In this document: positions 19,803-28,329 of the stretch, in pieces | Layout of the letters: every line of letters begins with the position of its first letter | Numbering within the stretch: position 1 is the stretch's first letter | NCBI GenBank assembly: GCA_965232815.1 | Contig: OZ247427.1 | Location: forward strand, 3,224,001-3,288,000 | Reading direction: 5' to 3' | Origin: Bin87 sp026710825 | GTDB lineage: Bacteria > Chloroflexota > Dehalococcoidia > Lucifugimonadales > UBA3495 | Length of the DNA stretch: 64,000 nucleotides | Made by a program: the position numbers and the translations under genes | The notes under the pieces: generated by a model | Seen by the model: only the letters and a program-made list of their open reading frames with translations | The model's database searches: none | Told to the model about the DNA's origin: nothing

Positions 19803-21059
19803 ATGGATAACCCGCAGCACCTTCCTGAGCGGAATGTCGAGAGCAATGATCCCTTCGGCTCGGCCTTGTTCAGCATCCGCCGCTCCTCGGTTCAGCACTT
19901 CATCCTGCTCATCACAACCAACGCGCTCCTGATCGCCCTGACTATAACCTCGTCCCTCGTTGGCCACGCGGTGATGATCGCCCTCTCGGCAACGACCATG
20001 GTCACCGTCATGGCCATGACGGCGCTCGTGGTCAAAGTCGGCATCCGAACCATCGCCGTTGAGGCCTGGATCAGGCGCCTGGGCATGGGCGACCTGGAAT
20101 ACCGCGTCGAGCCCTGGGGAAATGACGAAGTCTCGAAGGCCTGCATGGCCCTGGAGACCCTGCGCCTCAGATCCCTGGAAGTGGTCAGGCTGCAGCTGGT
20201 TGAACAGCTGAGCGCGGAACTCGAAACCAAGAATCAGGAATTGGAAGACGCCATGACTCAACTGCGCCAGGCGCAGGACCAACTGGTCGCCAATCAGAAG
20301 CTGAGCGAGATGGTGGACCTGGCCTCTGGAGTGGCCCACGAAATCAGAAATCCCCTCAACTTCGTAACCAACTTCTGCGAGGGGTCGGCCGAGCTGCTGG
20401 ACGAACTCATGGAGTCCCTGGACCGGGAAGACCGAGACCCCGACGAGATCAAGGGGATCAGCGGCGAACTGAGGGCTAACATGGACCACATCCGGCGAAA
20501 CGTGGGCCGCGCTGATCGCATCCTCGACGGCATGATCAGCCTGGGGTCCAGCCACGGAGCCTGGCGGGAGGTCAGCCTGAACTTGCTGGTGCGTCAGTCG
20601 GTACAGGCCGTCCTGGATGCTGATGTTGCCGCCAACGGGGCAGCGCCACAGGTTGAAGTGCGAGAAGCTCCCGCCGACCCGCTGTGCCTGGCCGTGCCCG
20701 AGGGCATGGCCCTTGCCATCATGTGCTTGGTACGGAACGCCTGCGAAGCCGTTGCAGTTACTGACAGACCAACCGCTCCCATCATCGTGTCCATCGAAGC
20801 CGACGAGGACCAAGGCCACGTTGCCGTCACGGACGAGGGATCCGGCATGACGCCCGAGATTCTGGAGAAAGCCATGACGCCGTTCTTCACCACCAAGACC
20901 GGTGACAACCAGGGGGCGGGCCTTGGCCTGTGCCAGGCGGCCGAGGTGGCGCGGGCCCACGGCGGCAACGTGGCGCTGGAGTCAACGGCGGGCCGAGGCA
21001 GTACCGTGACCCTGACGGTACAGTTGCGGCCTACAATGGCGATGGCACCGGACCAGTAG
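19803..21059 (+). CDS. Membrane sensor histidine kinase
   Basis: The 418-residue protein has two N-terminal membrane helices (about residues 33-53 and 56-78) with almost no extracytoplasmic loop. A HAMP-like linker with RRLGMGDLEYRV (from residue 91) and a coiled coil to residue 172 follow. The H-box VAHEIRNPLNFV places the phosphorylated histidine at H179. The HATPase domain has the N-box VRNACEA, G1 DEGSGM, F-box FFTTK and G2 GAGLGL. The short sensor part suggests it reads a membrane or cytoplasmic signal. No response regulator is adjacent, so it is an orphan. The ATG at 19803 is preferred over one at 19740 because conserved sequence starts later and GAGAGA lies upstream. Confidence 0.88.
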   Translation: MDNPQHLPERNVESNDPFGSALFSIRRSSVQHFILLITTNALLIALTITSSLVGHAVMIALSATTMVTVMAMTALVVKVGIRTIAVEAWIRRLGMGDLEYRVEPWGNDEVSKACMALETLRLRSLEVVRLQLVEQLSAELETKNQELEDAMTQLRQAQDQLVANQKLSEMVDLASGVAHEIRNPLNFVTNFCEGSAELLDELMESLDREDRDPDEIKGISGELRANMDHIRRNVGRADRILDGMISLGSSHGAWREVSLNLLVRQSVQAVLDADVAANGAAPQVEVREAPADPLCLAVPEGMALAIMCLVRNACEAVAVTDRPTAPIIVSIEADEDQGHVAVTDEGSGMTPEILEKAMTPFFTTKTGDNQGAGLGLCQAAEVARAHGGNVALESTAGRGSTVTLTVQLRPTMAMAPDQ

Positions 21060-21454
21060 GCCTGAATCCGGCGCAACAACCCAGGTTGCCTTTTCGCACT
21101 TACTTCTTTGGTAGTTCATGGCGTTACCGCCGCCGTCCTACCCACAGGCGTGAGGCTTGGAAGGGATCGCCAAGACGAACACTCCAGCCTCGGACAGCAG
21201 ATTACCGTCCGGCGTCTCGAAGCGGAGACGATGCAGCATTCGCGTCACCCGTCTCGTAGCAGCTGACGTCCTGCCAATCAACGCCTTCCCCATCATCCCG
21301 CGACGCGTCCGCCTCGACCGGGACGGCAAATGCCAGTAGGTGTGCATTGGCGGTGAGAAACGCCTAAACTCCGTGCAGCCCAGCAACTGCATGGGGAACG
21401 GTTCTGCCATGCGTGCGTCGGTTCTATTAAGTCTCACTGGAAAGGACGGCAATG
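21060..21454. other. Intergenic region, no gene seen
   Basis: About 395 bases between the kinase and the redoxin gene hold no recognisable ORF. AAAGGA at 21441-21446 is the likely ribosome site of the redoxin gene. Confidence 0.5.
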
Positions 21455-21913
21455 ATGGAAACTTACATCGGGAAGGCGATTTCCGATTTCACACTTCAGT
21501 CCAGCGATGGACAGACGATATCCCTTAGCAGTCTTCGCGGACAAAAGGTCCTGCTGTACTTCTTCACGAGTCCGGGCGGTGGCAATTGAACCCGCATGGC
21601 TCTTGGGTACCGAGAGCATGCTGCCGAGTTCACCGAGAGGAACGTGGTGCTGTTCGGAATCCATGACGGAAGCTTGGATGCGGCACGCCAATGGGTCGAG
21701 GAAGAGCAGCTTCCGTTCGCGGTCCTGAACGACCCGGATCGACGAGTAGGCATTGAGCTAGGCATGTCCGCTCTCGATGGAGAGAGGTACGTCAAAGACC
21801 CGTCAGACGGGAAAAGGCCCGCAGTTGTAATCGACGAACAGGGTGTGATCTGCGAGTGGGAATCCGACATGAACCACACCGATCAGATTGCAAAGTTACT
21901 GGAGCGTCTGTAG
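21455..21913 (+). CDS. Peroxiredoxin-like redoxin with in-frame UGA, candidate selenoprotein
   Basis: One frame runs from the ATG at 21455 (AAAGGA 8 nt upstream) to TAG at 21911, broken only by TGA at 21587-21589 (codon 45). The fold is AhpC/TSA thioredoxin-like: IGKAISDFTLQSSDG, SLRGQKVLLYFFTSPGGGN, then UGA, then TRMALGYREHAAEF, VVLFGIHDGSLDAA, PFAVLNDPDRRVG and RPAVVIDEQG. Ungapped alignment with the PrxQ/BCP pattern (YFYPKDDTPGCTTEACGFRD) puts the UGA precisely on the peroxidatic cysteine. A hairpin immediately downstream has SECIS geometry (see 21594-21621). The likely role is peroxide or disulfide reduction in the cytoplasm. The alternative is a nonsense mutation in a decaying gene, but position and hairpin argue for Sec. 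Length (152 aa) is normal. Confidence 0.75.
21594..21621 (+). promoter_or_regulatory. Bacterial SECIS-like hairpin
   Basis: GCAT (21594-21597) pairs with ATGC (21618-21621), with one bulged G at 21598. GCTCTTG (21599-21605) pairs with CGAGAGC (21611-21617), one pair being T-G. The apical loop is GGTAC. The loop begins 16 nt after the UGA, and G occupies its first two positions, as in bacterial SECIS elements (for example the GGU loop of fdhF). Known rules for bSECIS ask for a loop 16-37 nt after UGA. It would recruit SelB. Confidence 0.65.
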
Positions 21914-22002
21914 GACGACCTCAACGGTGCGGGCTTTTCGACTGTTGCCCGCCCTTGTGCAGCCGGCAGAACGGGGTTCAGCTCGGACTGTGGCTTAGCA
22001 CG

Positions 22003-22185
22003 CCGATATCGAAAGGCGCAAAGCTGGAGCGCGAAGCCCAGCCGGTTGTGTCCCTCGCGCCGCACCCGGATATGCTCGATGTCGTCCTCGGACAGCGTGC
22101 AATGGCGCAGCAGGCCGGCTTCGTCCGTGGGCAGATCGAACCGGGCCGCGCGCTGGCGCGCGCTCCAGATGCTTCGTCGCGGCAT
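22003..22185 (-). pseudogene. Tn3-family transposase, N-terminal fragment
   Basis: MPRRSIWSARQRAARFDLPT, then LLRHCTLSEDDIEHIRVRR and NRLGFALQLCAFRYR match the DUF4158 N-terminal domain of Tn3 transposases (MPRRxILSxxER...LGFAVQLCxLRYPG). Homology ends near 22003 and the remaining roughly 900 residues are absent. No Tn3 terminal repeats were recognised nearby. Confidence 0.65.
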
Positions 22186-22559
22186 GTTCCACCGCGCCGT
22201 TATCCGTTCATCCCGGCAGGCGCGGCGCTGTCCGTAATGGGTACGTCCACCGTCCGGCCCAGCCCGTCATTCCGACCGCCGCCAGACCGGCACCAGCAGC
22301 GTCTCATATGAATGGTACGGAAACAATTGCGGGCTGCCGGCGCTCGTTCGGGCGATGTTGCCTTGACCGTCAACTTCTAATCTCCTGCCTGCGAGACCTG
22401 TGGGCTGGCCTCGGCGTTGACATATGACGGCCAGGATCCCGCGCCGGTCCGCCGTCGAGCGCGAAATTCCGTTCCCCCAGAGCCGAGCGTGGATGGATCC
22501 ATGTTGTATGGCCCGTGCCCCGTCGGCGCCGTCGAGTCGATGATGCCGACGGTCATCAG
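22186..22559. other. No gene seen
   Basis: The stretch between the Tn3 fragment and the surface-protein relics holds no recognisable coding sequence or hairpin. Confidence 0.4.
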
Positions 22560-22800
22560 GCTCAGCCACACCCGGGCCCGCTCGCTCAGTTTGAACCGGT
22601 AGGCGCCGGTCGCGTCGTTGTGCAGTTACGTGTTGAAGACCCGCGCCCGAACGGCCATGGCGGCCTTGGCATGCACCTCCGCCCTCGTGACGACGCCTCC
22701 GTTCCGGCGTATGGCCGAATCCGTTGCCACCAACCCATCGGGATCGTGGTCATCCTGCTGCACCTCATATTCGAACTGGACCTTGTTTACGCTCACCTAG
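22560..22800 (-). pseudogene. Surface-protein repeat remnant
   Basis: On the minus strand VNKVQFEYEVQQDDHDPDGL followed by VATDSAIRRNGGVV matches the repeat block LVFEYVVxxxDxDxxGLxxxxNxLxLxGGxI seen in the giant protein at the left edge. An in-frame TAA after RVFNT and no start mark it as a relic. Confidence 0.5.
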
Positions 22801-23039
22801 CGCCGCTCACTTGCGCCAAAAACAGAGGCTGGCTCGGAGAGACCAATAGCCGTCTCTGCCCTTCCATAGCCGTAGTAACCGGGTCGGAGCATGCCGGGAG
22901 GGCATTTGCGCTCAGAGGCTGGCTGGCCCTTAGGCTCCCCAGGTTCCTCAAGGCGTGCCCGGAGGAATCGAAGTGGAATCCGATGCCCTCCCGCCAGTGT
23001 GCCGTGTTGCCAGGGGCTGAGTTCTATCGTCCTCGCTGA

Positions 23040-23229
23040 ACACCAGCGTTCCCGATCTCCGCTTGTAGTCCTTGCCCACCACCGCAGTCCCGTTCACGGT
23101 CGTGTAGTCCACCCGCACCTCGCTGTCCGGATACCTGTTCGGCGTCACCCCGAAGATCAGGTAGGCCAGAGGGTTCGGCCATTCCCGCTTGCTGGTGTCC
23201 GCGACGGACACACCCACGGGCGGTTGCAC
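23040..23229 (-). pseudogene. Calx-beta domain remnant
   Basis: NPLAYLIFGVTPNRYPDSEV followed by RVDYTTVNGTAVVGKDYKRR and SGTLVFSEDDRTQ is a Calx-beta module (VDYxTxDGTAxAGxDYxxxSGTLxFxxGE) of the type found in large bacterial surface proteins. It lies just downstream of sulP's stop and in the same direction as the relic at 22.6-22.8 kb, so both may derive from one lost gene. Confidence 0.6.
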
Positions 23230-23238
23230 GTCTTCGCT

Positions 23239-24909
23239 TTACGCGCGGTCGGCCAGTAGCAGTGGGCGGATTATTTGCTTTGCTTCCTCGACGTCGGCTG
23301 CGATGTTCTCAGTGGGAACCCTGTCCAGTACTCCCATAGCGCGAACCGTGGCCAACACCGCGTCATTCATGCCTGCGATTACTATGGTTCGGGACCGTCG
23401 CGACATTGCCACGCCGACCAAGTCGCCCATCATTACAGCGGCGGAGTCATCTATAAAGACCGTGCGGGACATGTCGAATATGGAGTATTGGTGTCCCCCT
23501 ATTTCAATCCGAAGAATACGGCTGAGCTCCCGGGACGAGGCCACTGTGACACGGTCAGGGAAGACGACCAAGCCGGACCGGGCCTGGAATGGGTCGGCGC
23601 CCTCGTCCCAATCGCTCTCGTCCAGAAGGGCGGTATCCAGCAGTGGTACAGAGATGACTGCCGACGCCTCCACGCCCTCGAGCTGGCGCGACCCCATCAA
23701 CGCGGCAACCACCAGCCCAATCACTATGGCAGTGGCAAAGTCCGCGAAGAGCGCGAGAACAAAGGTCACAATCATGACGACCGCAAAACTGCGGGAGACT
23801 CGATGGATGCGTTTGATAAATCGCCAGTCGATTATGCTCCAGCCCGTGACCATCAGAATGGCAGCCAATACAGCGTAGGGGATGACCTCGGCCACTGGAC
23901 CAATAAACAGAATTACGGCGAGAATTATTCCGGCCACGGTTAGCCCGGCCACAGGCGACCTGCCCCCGCTCAATGCGTTTGGCATACTGCCTGGCGCAAT
24001 GGACCCGGGCAACCCCCCGGTCAAGCCTGCCGCGATATTGCCCAGGCCTTGGGCAAACATCTCACGGTTGGGCTTGTTCTGGGTGCCGGTAATCGCATCC
24101 ACTCGCAGAGCTATCATGAAAGTGGAAAGCGAGGCCAGCAGGGCCATGACGAAGGCCGGTTGCAGTGAATGCAGGAAGAAGCCCAGGGAGATGGCAGACC
24201 AATTAATATTTGGCAGGCCCGAGGGAATCTCACCCACGGTGGGAGCATCCTGAAGCAGCGACCACCCAACAACAGTACCCACGGCAAGCGAAGCAAAGAG
24301 GGCAGGAGAGAATCGCAACAGCCTTCCTCGCCACAACAGGGCCACCGCAACACAGATGGCGGCCAACGCCAAAGCCTCAAAATTCGCTGCTCTCACCGTC
24401 TCTGGCCACGACACTATACTATTGATAATGCCGCCTTTCGGAGGGATTCCACCCAGGGCCGGTGTTATCTGCTTGACGATGATGAGGACCCCGAAAGCTG
24501 CAAAGAACCCCGAGGTCAGGGAAGTAGGTATATAGGTAGCATAGCGGCCCAGTCCCAGCAGCCCAAAGACTATCTGAATCATTCCGGCCATAATGCCTAT
24601 GGTGGCTGCCTGAGCAAGGCTGTCCGCGTATTCCGCAACAACCAGGCCCATGATGATGGTAACGGCTGTATTGGGGCCGTATACGAAGCCCCTGGTCCCT
24701 CCAAAGAGGGAGGCGAAAATCCCTACGGCTACTGCGCCGTAGAGCCCCGCCACAGGACCCAGGCCGGACAATACTCCATAGCCCATGGCAGTGGGCAACG
24801 TCACACCTGCGGCGGTGAGGCCGCCCAGGAGATCTCCTCGCAGGTTAGGCAGGCCGTAGTTTAATCTGCGCGGTAGAAGGGCTGATGGCTTTACAAACCG
24901 CTCCCTCAT
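23239..24909 (-). CDS. SulP-family anion transporter with STAS domain
   Basis: The 556-residue protein has about 12-14 membrane helices. The family signature is at residues 15-75 (LRGDLLGGLTAAGVTLPTAM, then GLYGAVAVGIFASLFGGTRG and VYGPNTAVTI). The transport core continues through GGLPGSIAPGSMPNALSGG. The C-terminal STAS domain (about 420-545) contains the switch-loop motif YSIFDMSRTVFIDDSAAVMM. Family members move sulfate, bicarbonate or other anions; the substrate cannot be told from sequence. Its ATG overlaps the stop of a 49-codon ORF as ATGA and has no good ribosome site of its own, suggesting translational coupling. A decayed paralogue lies at 27.55-27.81 kb. Confidence 0.92.
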   Translation of the reverse strand: MRERFVKPSALLPRRLNYGLPNLRGDLLGGLTAAGVTLPTAMGYGVLSGLGPVAGLYGAVAVGIFASLFGGTRGFVYGPNTAVTIIMGLVVAEYADSLAQAATIGIMAGMIQIVFGLLGLGRYATYIPTSLTSGFFAAFGVLIIVKQITPALGGIPPKGGIINSIVSWPETVRAANFEALALAAICVAVALLWRGRLLRFSPALFASLAVGTVVGWSLLQDAPTVGEIPSGLPNINWSAISLGFFLHSLQPAFVMALLASLSTFMIALRVDAITGTQNKPNREMFAQGLGNIAAGLTGGLPGSIAPGSMPNALSGGRSPVAGLTVAGIILAVILFIGPVAEVIPYAVLAAILMVTGWSIIDWRFIKRIHRVSRSFAVVMIVTFVLALFADFATAIVIGLVVAALMGSRQLEGVEASAVISVPLLDTALLDESDWDEGADPFQARSGLVVFPDRVTVASSRELSRILRIEIGGHQYSIFDMSRTVFIDDSAAVMMGDLVGVAMSRRSRTIVIAGMNDAVLATVRAMGVLDRVPTENIAADVEEAKQIIRPLLLADRA

Positions 24910-25055
24910 GTCGTGCTATAAAGACCTGGTTCGTCAGCCGCTCCTTCGACAATGTTTATGCTGACGACATTGCCTATTCTGTTAAATATCGTCCAGACTT
25001 CCGGCAGCGCGGCCTCGTCGGTGGTTTCAACTTCCACGAATATGCTTGCTGGCAT
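24906..25055 (-). CDS. 49-aa protein coupled to sulP
   Basis: From the ATG at 25055 (GGGA 7 nt upstream) the ORF encodes MPASIFVEVETTDEAALPEV, then WTIFNRIGNVVSINIVEG and a short tail. The pattern is beta-alpha-beta, as in half of an ACT-like or STAS-partner fold, but no family is recognised. Its TGA overlaps the sulP ATG by ATGA, so it probably forms the leader cistron of the transporter and may be a small regulatory subunit. A TTG at 25088 is an alternative start. It is too conserved-looking in composition to be a chance ORF, but this is not proven. Confidence 0.55.
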   Translation of the reverse strand: MPASIFVEVETTDEAALPEVWTIFNRIGNVVSINIVEGAADEPGLYSTT

Positions 25056-25294
25056 AATCCTATCCCGAAAAATTGCAAATGAATCCAAGACGCCAATTAG
25101 GCACCGAGAGACATGCTATCACAACACCCTGGCGGCTCAAGCGGCGGCTGCAGGCAGAGCAGCAGGGACAGAGGGAGATGGACATTGTGCCCCGCCTGTC
25201 AGCCTGCCGGTGCGCAGGTCATCGCGGCCGCGAGAAGCAAGCTCACCTGCTCGACATTCCGCGATCGTCGCGCAGCTCGCGTGCAATCTCCAAA

Positions 25295-26371
25295 CTAGGG
25301 CCGCAACAGCGGCAACACGTCGTCTGTGAATCGCGCCGCGGCCACCTCTGCCACCGCGGTGTTAACGGCGAAATTCGGGCCGACGATTCCGAACTTGGAC
25401 ACTCCGAGCTCTTCGAGTTCGATCAGCCTGTCGGCGCAGTAGCCGGGCGCCCCTACGATCGCGTACCCGTCCATGAAGTCGTCGGTGAGGGCCGAGATCT
25501 GCTGGCCGCCCTCCTGGCCGTGCAAGTTCATATCGTAGCGGTTGTGCAGTTCGCGAAAGACCTCCGCCTGACCTTCGTTCGTCGGCCCCGCCACTTCACC
25601 GTACATCGCGGAGAATCGCGCGAACAACCCTGTGGATGGCCGCCCGAGCTCGCGGCCCTCGGTAGCGTCGTCGGTACAGACGACATTGACGTATGCGCCG
25701 AAACTGAGCGTCTCCGGATCCCGTCCCGCCCGTTGAGCTGCATCTCGGGCGGTCTCCATACCCCAGGCTATGCGTGCGGGGTCGGCGCCGATGGCGAGCA
25801 TCACCCGGTCGGCTTGACGGGCGGCGATGCCGATCACGCGGGGACCGGTGGCGGCGACCTCGACCGGCACCTTGCGGTCGTCTGTTTCGTTGCCAACCCA
25901 ACGGATGGAGCTGGCCTCAGGCGCTTTCGCGAGGCGGAGGCGCTCCACCGGCGGCGCTGCGTCGTCCGGGATCCCCGCCTCTTCGAGGGGAACCTCACCG
26001 CCCCCGAGATAGGCCCGTAGCTGTTCGAGGTAGTTCTCGAACCAACTCAGGCGCGCCGGAGCGCGGCCAAGGTGCGCGAGGGAGCTGTCGCCGCGGCCGA
26101 TGCCGATCACCATGCGGCCCTGGGACAAACGCTGGACCGCAAACGCCGAACTCGCGGTCACCGCTGCGTGACGGGTCACGGGGTTCGTCACGGATGTCGC
26201 GAGACCCAACGTGTCCGTGACGGTGGCCGCCAGCGCGAGGCAGATATAGGGGTCCCCCGTCAGGCTCTGGGAGTCTCCCAGTCCGATGCCGTCCCAGCCT
26301 TGCGCCTCGGACCGCCGCGCGAACTCCATGATTCCGGTGGGCTCGGATACCCGCCAAGTCCAGAATTCCAT
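25295..26371 (-). CDS. LLM-class flavin-dependent oxidoreductase
   Basis: The 358-residue luciferase-like monooxygenase starts MEFWTWRVSEPTGIMEFARR. Family marks are AEAQGWDGIGLGDSQ, TSVTNPVTRHAAVTASSAFA and QGRMVIGIGRGDSS (flavin-binding GxGxGDS), followed by EVAATGPRVIGIAARQADRV. These enzymes use FMNH2 or F420H2 in the cytoplasm for oxygen insertion or hydride transfer; the overall pattern (GRGDSS, ADRVMLAIGAD) is nearer to the F420-dependent mer-like branch. The substrate is unknown. It lies upstream of an SDR on the same strand, 90 bp apart, so the two may be cotranscribed (SDR first). Confidence 0.9.
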   Translation of the reverse strand: MEFWTWRVSEPTGIMEFARRSEAQGWDGIGLGDSQSLTGDPYICLALAATVTDTLGLATSVTNPVTRHAAVTASSAFAVQRLSQGRMVIGIGRGDSSLAHLGRAPARLSWFENYLEQLRAYLGGGEVPLEEAGIPDDAAPPVERLRLAKAPEASSIRWVGNETDDRKVPVEVAATGPRVIGIAARQADRVMLAIGADPARIAWGMETARDAAQRAGRDPETLSFGAYVNVVCTDDATEGRELGRPSTGLFARFSAMYGEVAGPTNEGQAEVFRELHNRYDMNLHGQEGGQQISALTDDFMDGYAIVGAPGYCADRLIELEELGVSKFGIVGPNFAVNTAVAEVAAARFTDDVLPLLRP

Positions 26372-26461
26372 GTGTCGTCGTCTCCTGTCGCGCTCATTCG
26401 ATGGAAACAGATCGTCGTTCGTCGATGTAGCGTCCCGGTTTCACCCAACTGTTGACGCGCT

Positions 26462-27310
26462 CTAGTTCATTTCCAGGCCGCCGGAGACACTGATCGACAG
26501 ACCGGTGAGGTAGTCTGATTCAGAGGACGCAAGGAAGGCAGCCATACGGGCAACGTCGTCAGTCTGGGCTATACGCCCCATGGGTGTCCTGCTGGCGCGG
26601 TCTGCGACCAGCATGGCCCTGTAATCCTCGCTGGCCACGCCATCCGGGGCTTGCGATGTGGCTGCGAAGTCCACCCGCTCAGTGTCCACCAGTCCGGGGC
26701 AGATGGCGTTGACAGTCACCCCGTGCTGAGCCATTTCCTGGGCCATGGCCTGAGTAAAACCGATTACGGCGAATTTCGAGGTGGAATAAGTGGCATATCG
26801 GGCGACACCCCGCTTGCCCATTACCGAGGACATGTTGATGATCTTGCCTCCGCCGCCCCGGGCTATCATGTGCCTGGCTACCTCTCGGGAGACGAGGAAG
26901 GTGCCGCGCACGTTGACTCGCATCACTTCGTCGAAGGCTTCTTCTTCCAGGTCAACTATGGGCACACGGCTTCTGCCGGGGCGGAAGGCGGCGTTGTTCA
27001 CCAGGATGTCGATCCGGCCGAACTTATCCAGAGTTTGCCCTACCATATCGTTTACTTGAGCACTGTCGGAAACGTCTGCGAAGAGCCCCAGCGACTGACG
27101 GCCCATATCCTCGATTTCGGCTACTACGCTTTCGAGGCCCCGCCAACCAACTGCCCGGTCGTCAGGTCGGATGGTGCCGATGCTGGGTGACACATCGCTC
27201 ACAACGACGTTTGCACCCTCGGAGGCGAGGCGGGTTGCGATGGCCCGGCCGATGCCGCGGCGACCCGCCGCGCCGGTTACGACAGCGATTTTCTCGCTCA
27301 GATCATACAT
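26462..27310 (-). CDS. SDR-family NAD(P)-dependent oxidoreductase
   Basis: The 282-residue classical short-chain dehydrogenase starts MYDLSEKIAVVTGAAGRRGI. The cofactor motif TGAAGRRGIG, the NNAAF motif, the catalytic Ser in INMSSVMG and YSTSK within YATYSTSK, and NAICPGLVDTER follow. The C-terminus is SESDYLTGLSISVSGGLEMN. An upstream in-frame ATG at 27469 would add an unconserved basic leader; the ATG at 27310 is preferred because the SDR fold begins right there, although its ribosome site is weak. It probably oxidises an alcohol or reduces a ketone in a catabolic path together with the downstream flavin enzyme. Confidence 0.88.
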   Translation of the reverse strand: MYDLSEKIAVVTGAAGRRGIGRAIATRLASEGANVVVSDVSPSIGTIRPDDRAVGWRGLESVVAEIEDMGRQSLGLFADVSDSAQVNDMVGQTLDKFGRIDILVNNAAFRPGRSRVPIVDLEEEAFDEVMRVNVRGTFLVSREVARHMIARGGGGKIINMSSVMGKRGVARYATYSTSKFAVIGFTQAMAQEMAQHGVTVNAICPGLVDTERVDFAATSQAPDGVASEDYRAMLVADRASRTPMGRIAQTDDVARMAAFLASSESDYLTGLSISVSGGLEMN

Positions 27311-27549
27311 ACTCAACATCCCATTAACGTGCCGCGTGCCGCCATCCATAGGTTCGAAGTTGTGCCGACGGATGGTGGGATGGATGTTCCGGGTGAAAGT
27401 GTACCTGAGAGTCCGGCGATTCGCGATGGTGTATGGGTTGAGCATCCGGGAACGTTCCCGGATGCACATCCTGCATCTGGATACGATGCGAAAGCTGGTG
27501 GCCTATTCGGCTCCGCCAGGATAGCGGCGATAGATTCCGCCGCGTCGTC

Positions 27550-27805
27550 CCAAGCTCGATCCCTTCACCGGCGTCATCAACAGGACCCGGGCAGCAACCC
27601 CTGGTGTCCCCGAAAGCAGCGCCGCGCCCAGCGCACCGTGTAGCCCTGCATTGGCGCCCGGGCCGGAGAATGTCTTCGGCTAGACCGCCATTGGCAATAT
27701 GACGGCGGCAGAGGCGAGAGGGCCGAAACCAGCTCGCCGCAGATCACTGAACCCGTAATTGACCAGGTGCGGAGCGTCGATTGACGGCAGTCCAGGAACG
27801 CGCAT
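27550..27805 (-). pseudogene. SulP transporter, N-terminal relic
   Basis: From the ATG at 27805 the frame gives LPSIDAPHLVNYGFSDLRRA, then GFGPLASAAVILPMAV and TAG at 27680. In the same frame it goes on with GPGANAGLHGALGAALLSGT. This matches the SulP start (YGxxDLRGDxxGGLTAAxVxLPxAMxxGxxSGLGPxAGLYGA). The rest of the gene is missing. It is a decayed relative of the intact sulP 2.6 kb away on the same strand. Confidence 0.6.
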
Positions 27806-27832
27806 GGAGTGCCCTGACGGCAGCCGCTGCTG

Positions 27833-28138
27833 TTAGTCCCCGCTCACAATCGTAAGGACGGCATGGCCGGCCTTTTCGCGCAACGCCCGAAGCTCGGCAT
27901 ATTCAGGGGAATTCTGCGGTGCCTGGTCCCATGCGCGAGCTTGTTCTACGGTCGGAAATTCCATGATGATTACCCGGTGGTATCCCGGTTGCGTCTCTTC
28001 CCCAATTACATCAACGACATCCCCACGGCCCAGCAACTTGCCCCCGAATGCCTCTACCATTCCCGGGAACCGCTGCCGGAACTCGGCGTAGGTTTCTCTG
28101 TCGACAATCTCCAGGTTCGAGATTACGTATGCTGCCAT
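27833..28138 (-). CDS. DUF1330-family protein
   Basis: The 101-residue protein starts MAAYVISNLEIVDRETYAEF at an ATG with a strong GGAG site 7 nt upstream. YRQ/FRQRFPG, VEAFGGKLLGRGD, RVIIMEFPTVEQARAWDQAP and SPEYAELRALRE are the standard DUF1330 (dimeric alpha-beta barrel, EthD/ABM-like) sequence. Such small cytoplasmic proteins accompany catabolic or oxygenase genes; no reaction is established. A longer in-frame start at 28180 is unlikely. Confidence 0.9.
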   Translation of the reverse strand: MAAYVISNLEIVDRETYAEFRQRFPGMVEAFGGKLLGRGDVVDVIGEETQPGYHRVIIMEFPTVEQARAWDQAPQNSPEYAELRALREKAGHAVLTIVSGD

Positions 28139-28329
28139 TATTTTCTCCTGTACGACGTTTATATTTATGGAATACCCCAAGCGTCGAGCGGTGGAGTTTC
28201 CATCTTAGCAGTCTAGCATAAGGCGGCTAGAGCGCACTATTCTCCTGAGGCAAATGCCCCAGGCAATCGCATCTTATCCCGGGAGGTCTTTTAGCAGGTA
28301 TTCCTCTTCCCATCCGGGGTTAGCTGGCG

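Noticed and set aside
19767..20960. 397-codon antisense ORF over the histidine kinase
   Set aside because: It mirrors the codon bias of the real kinase gene; the translation has no recognisable family.
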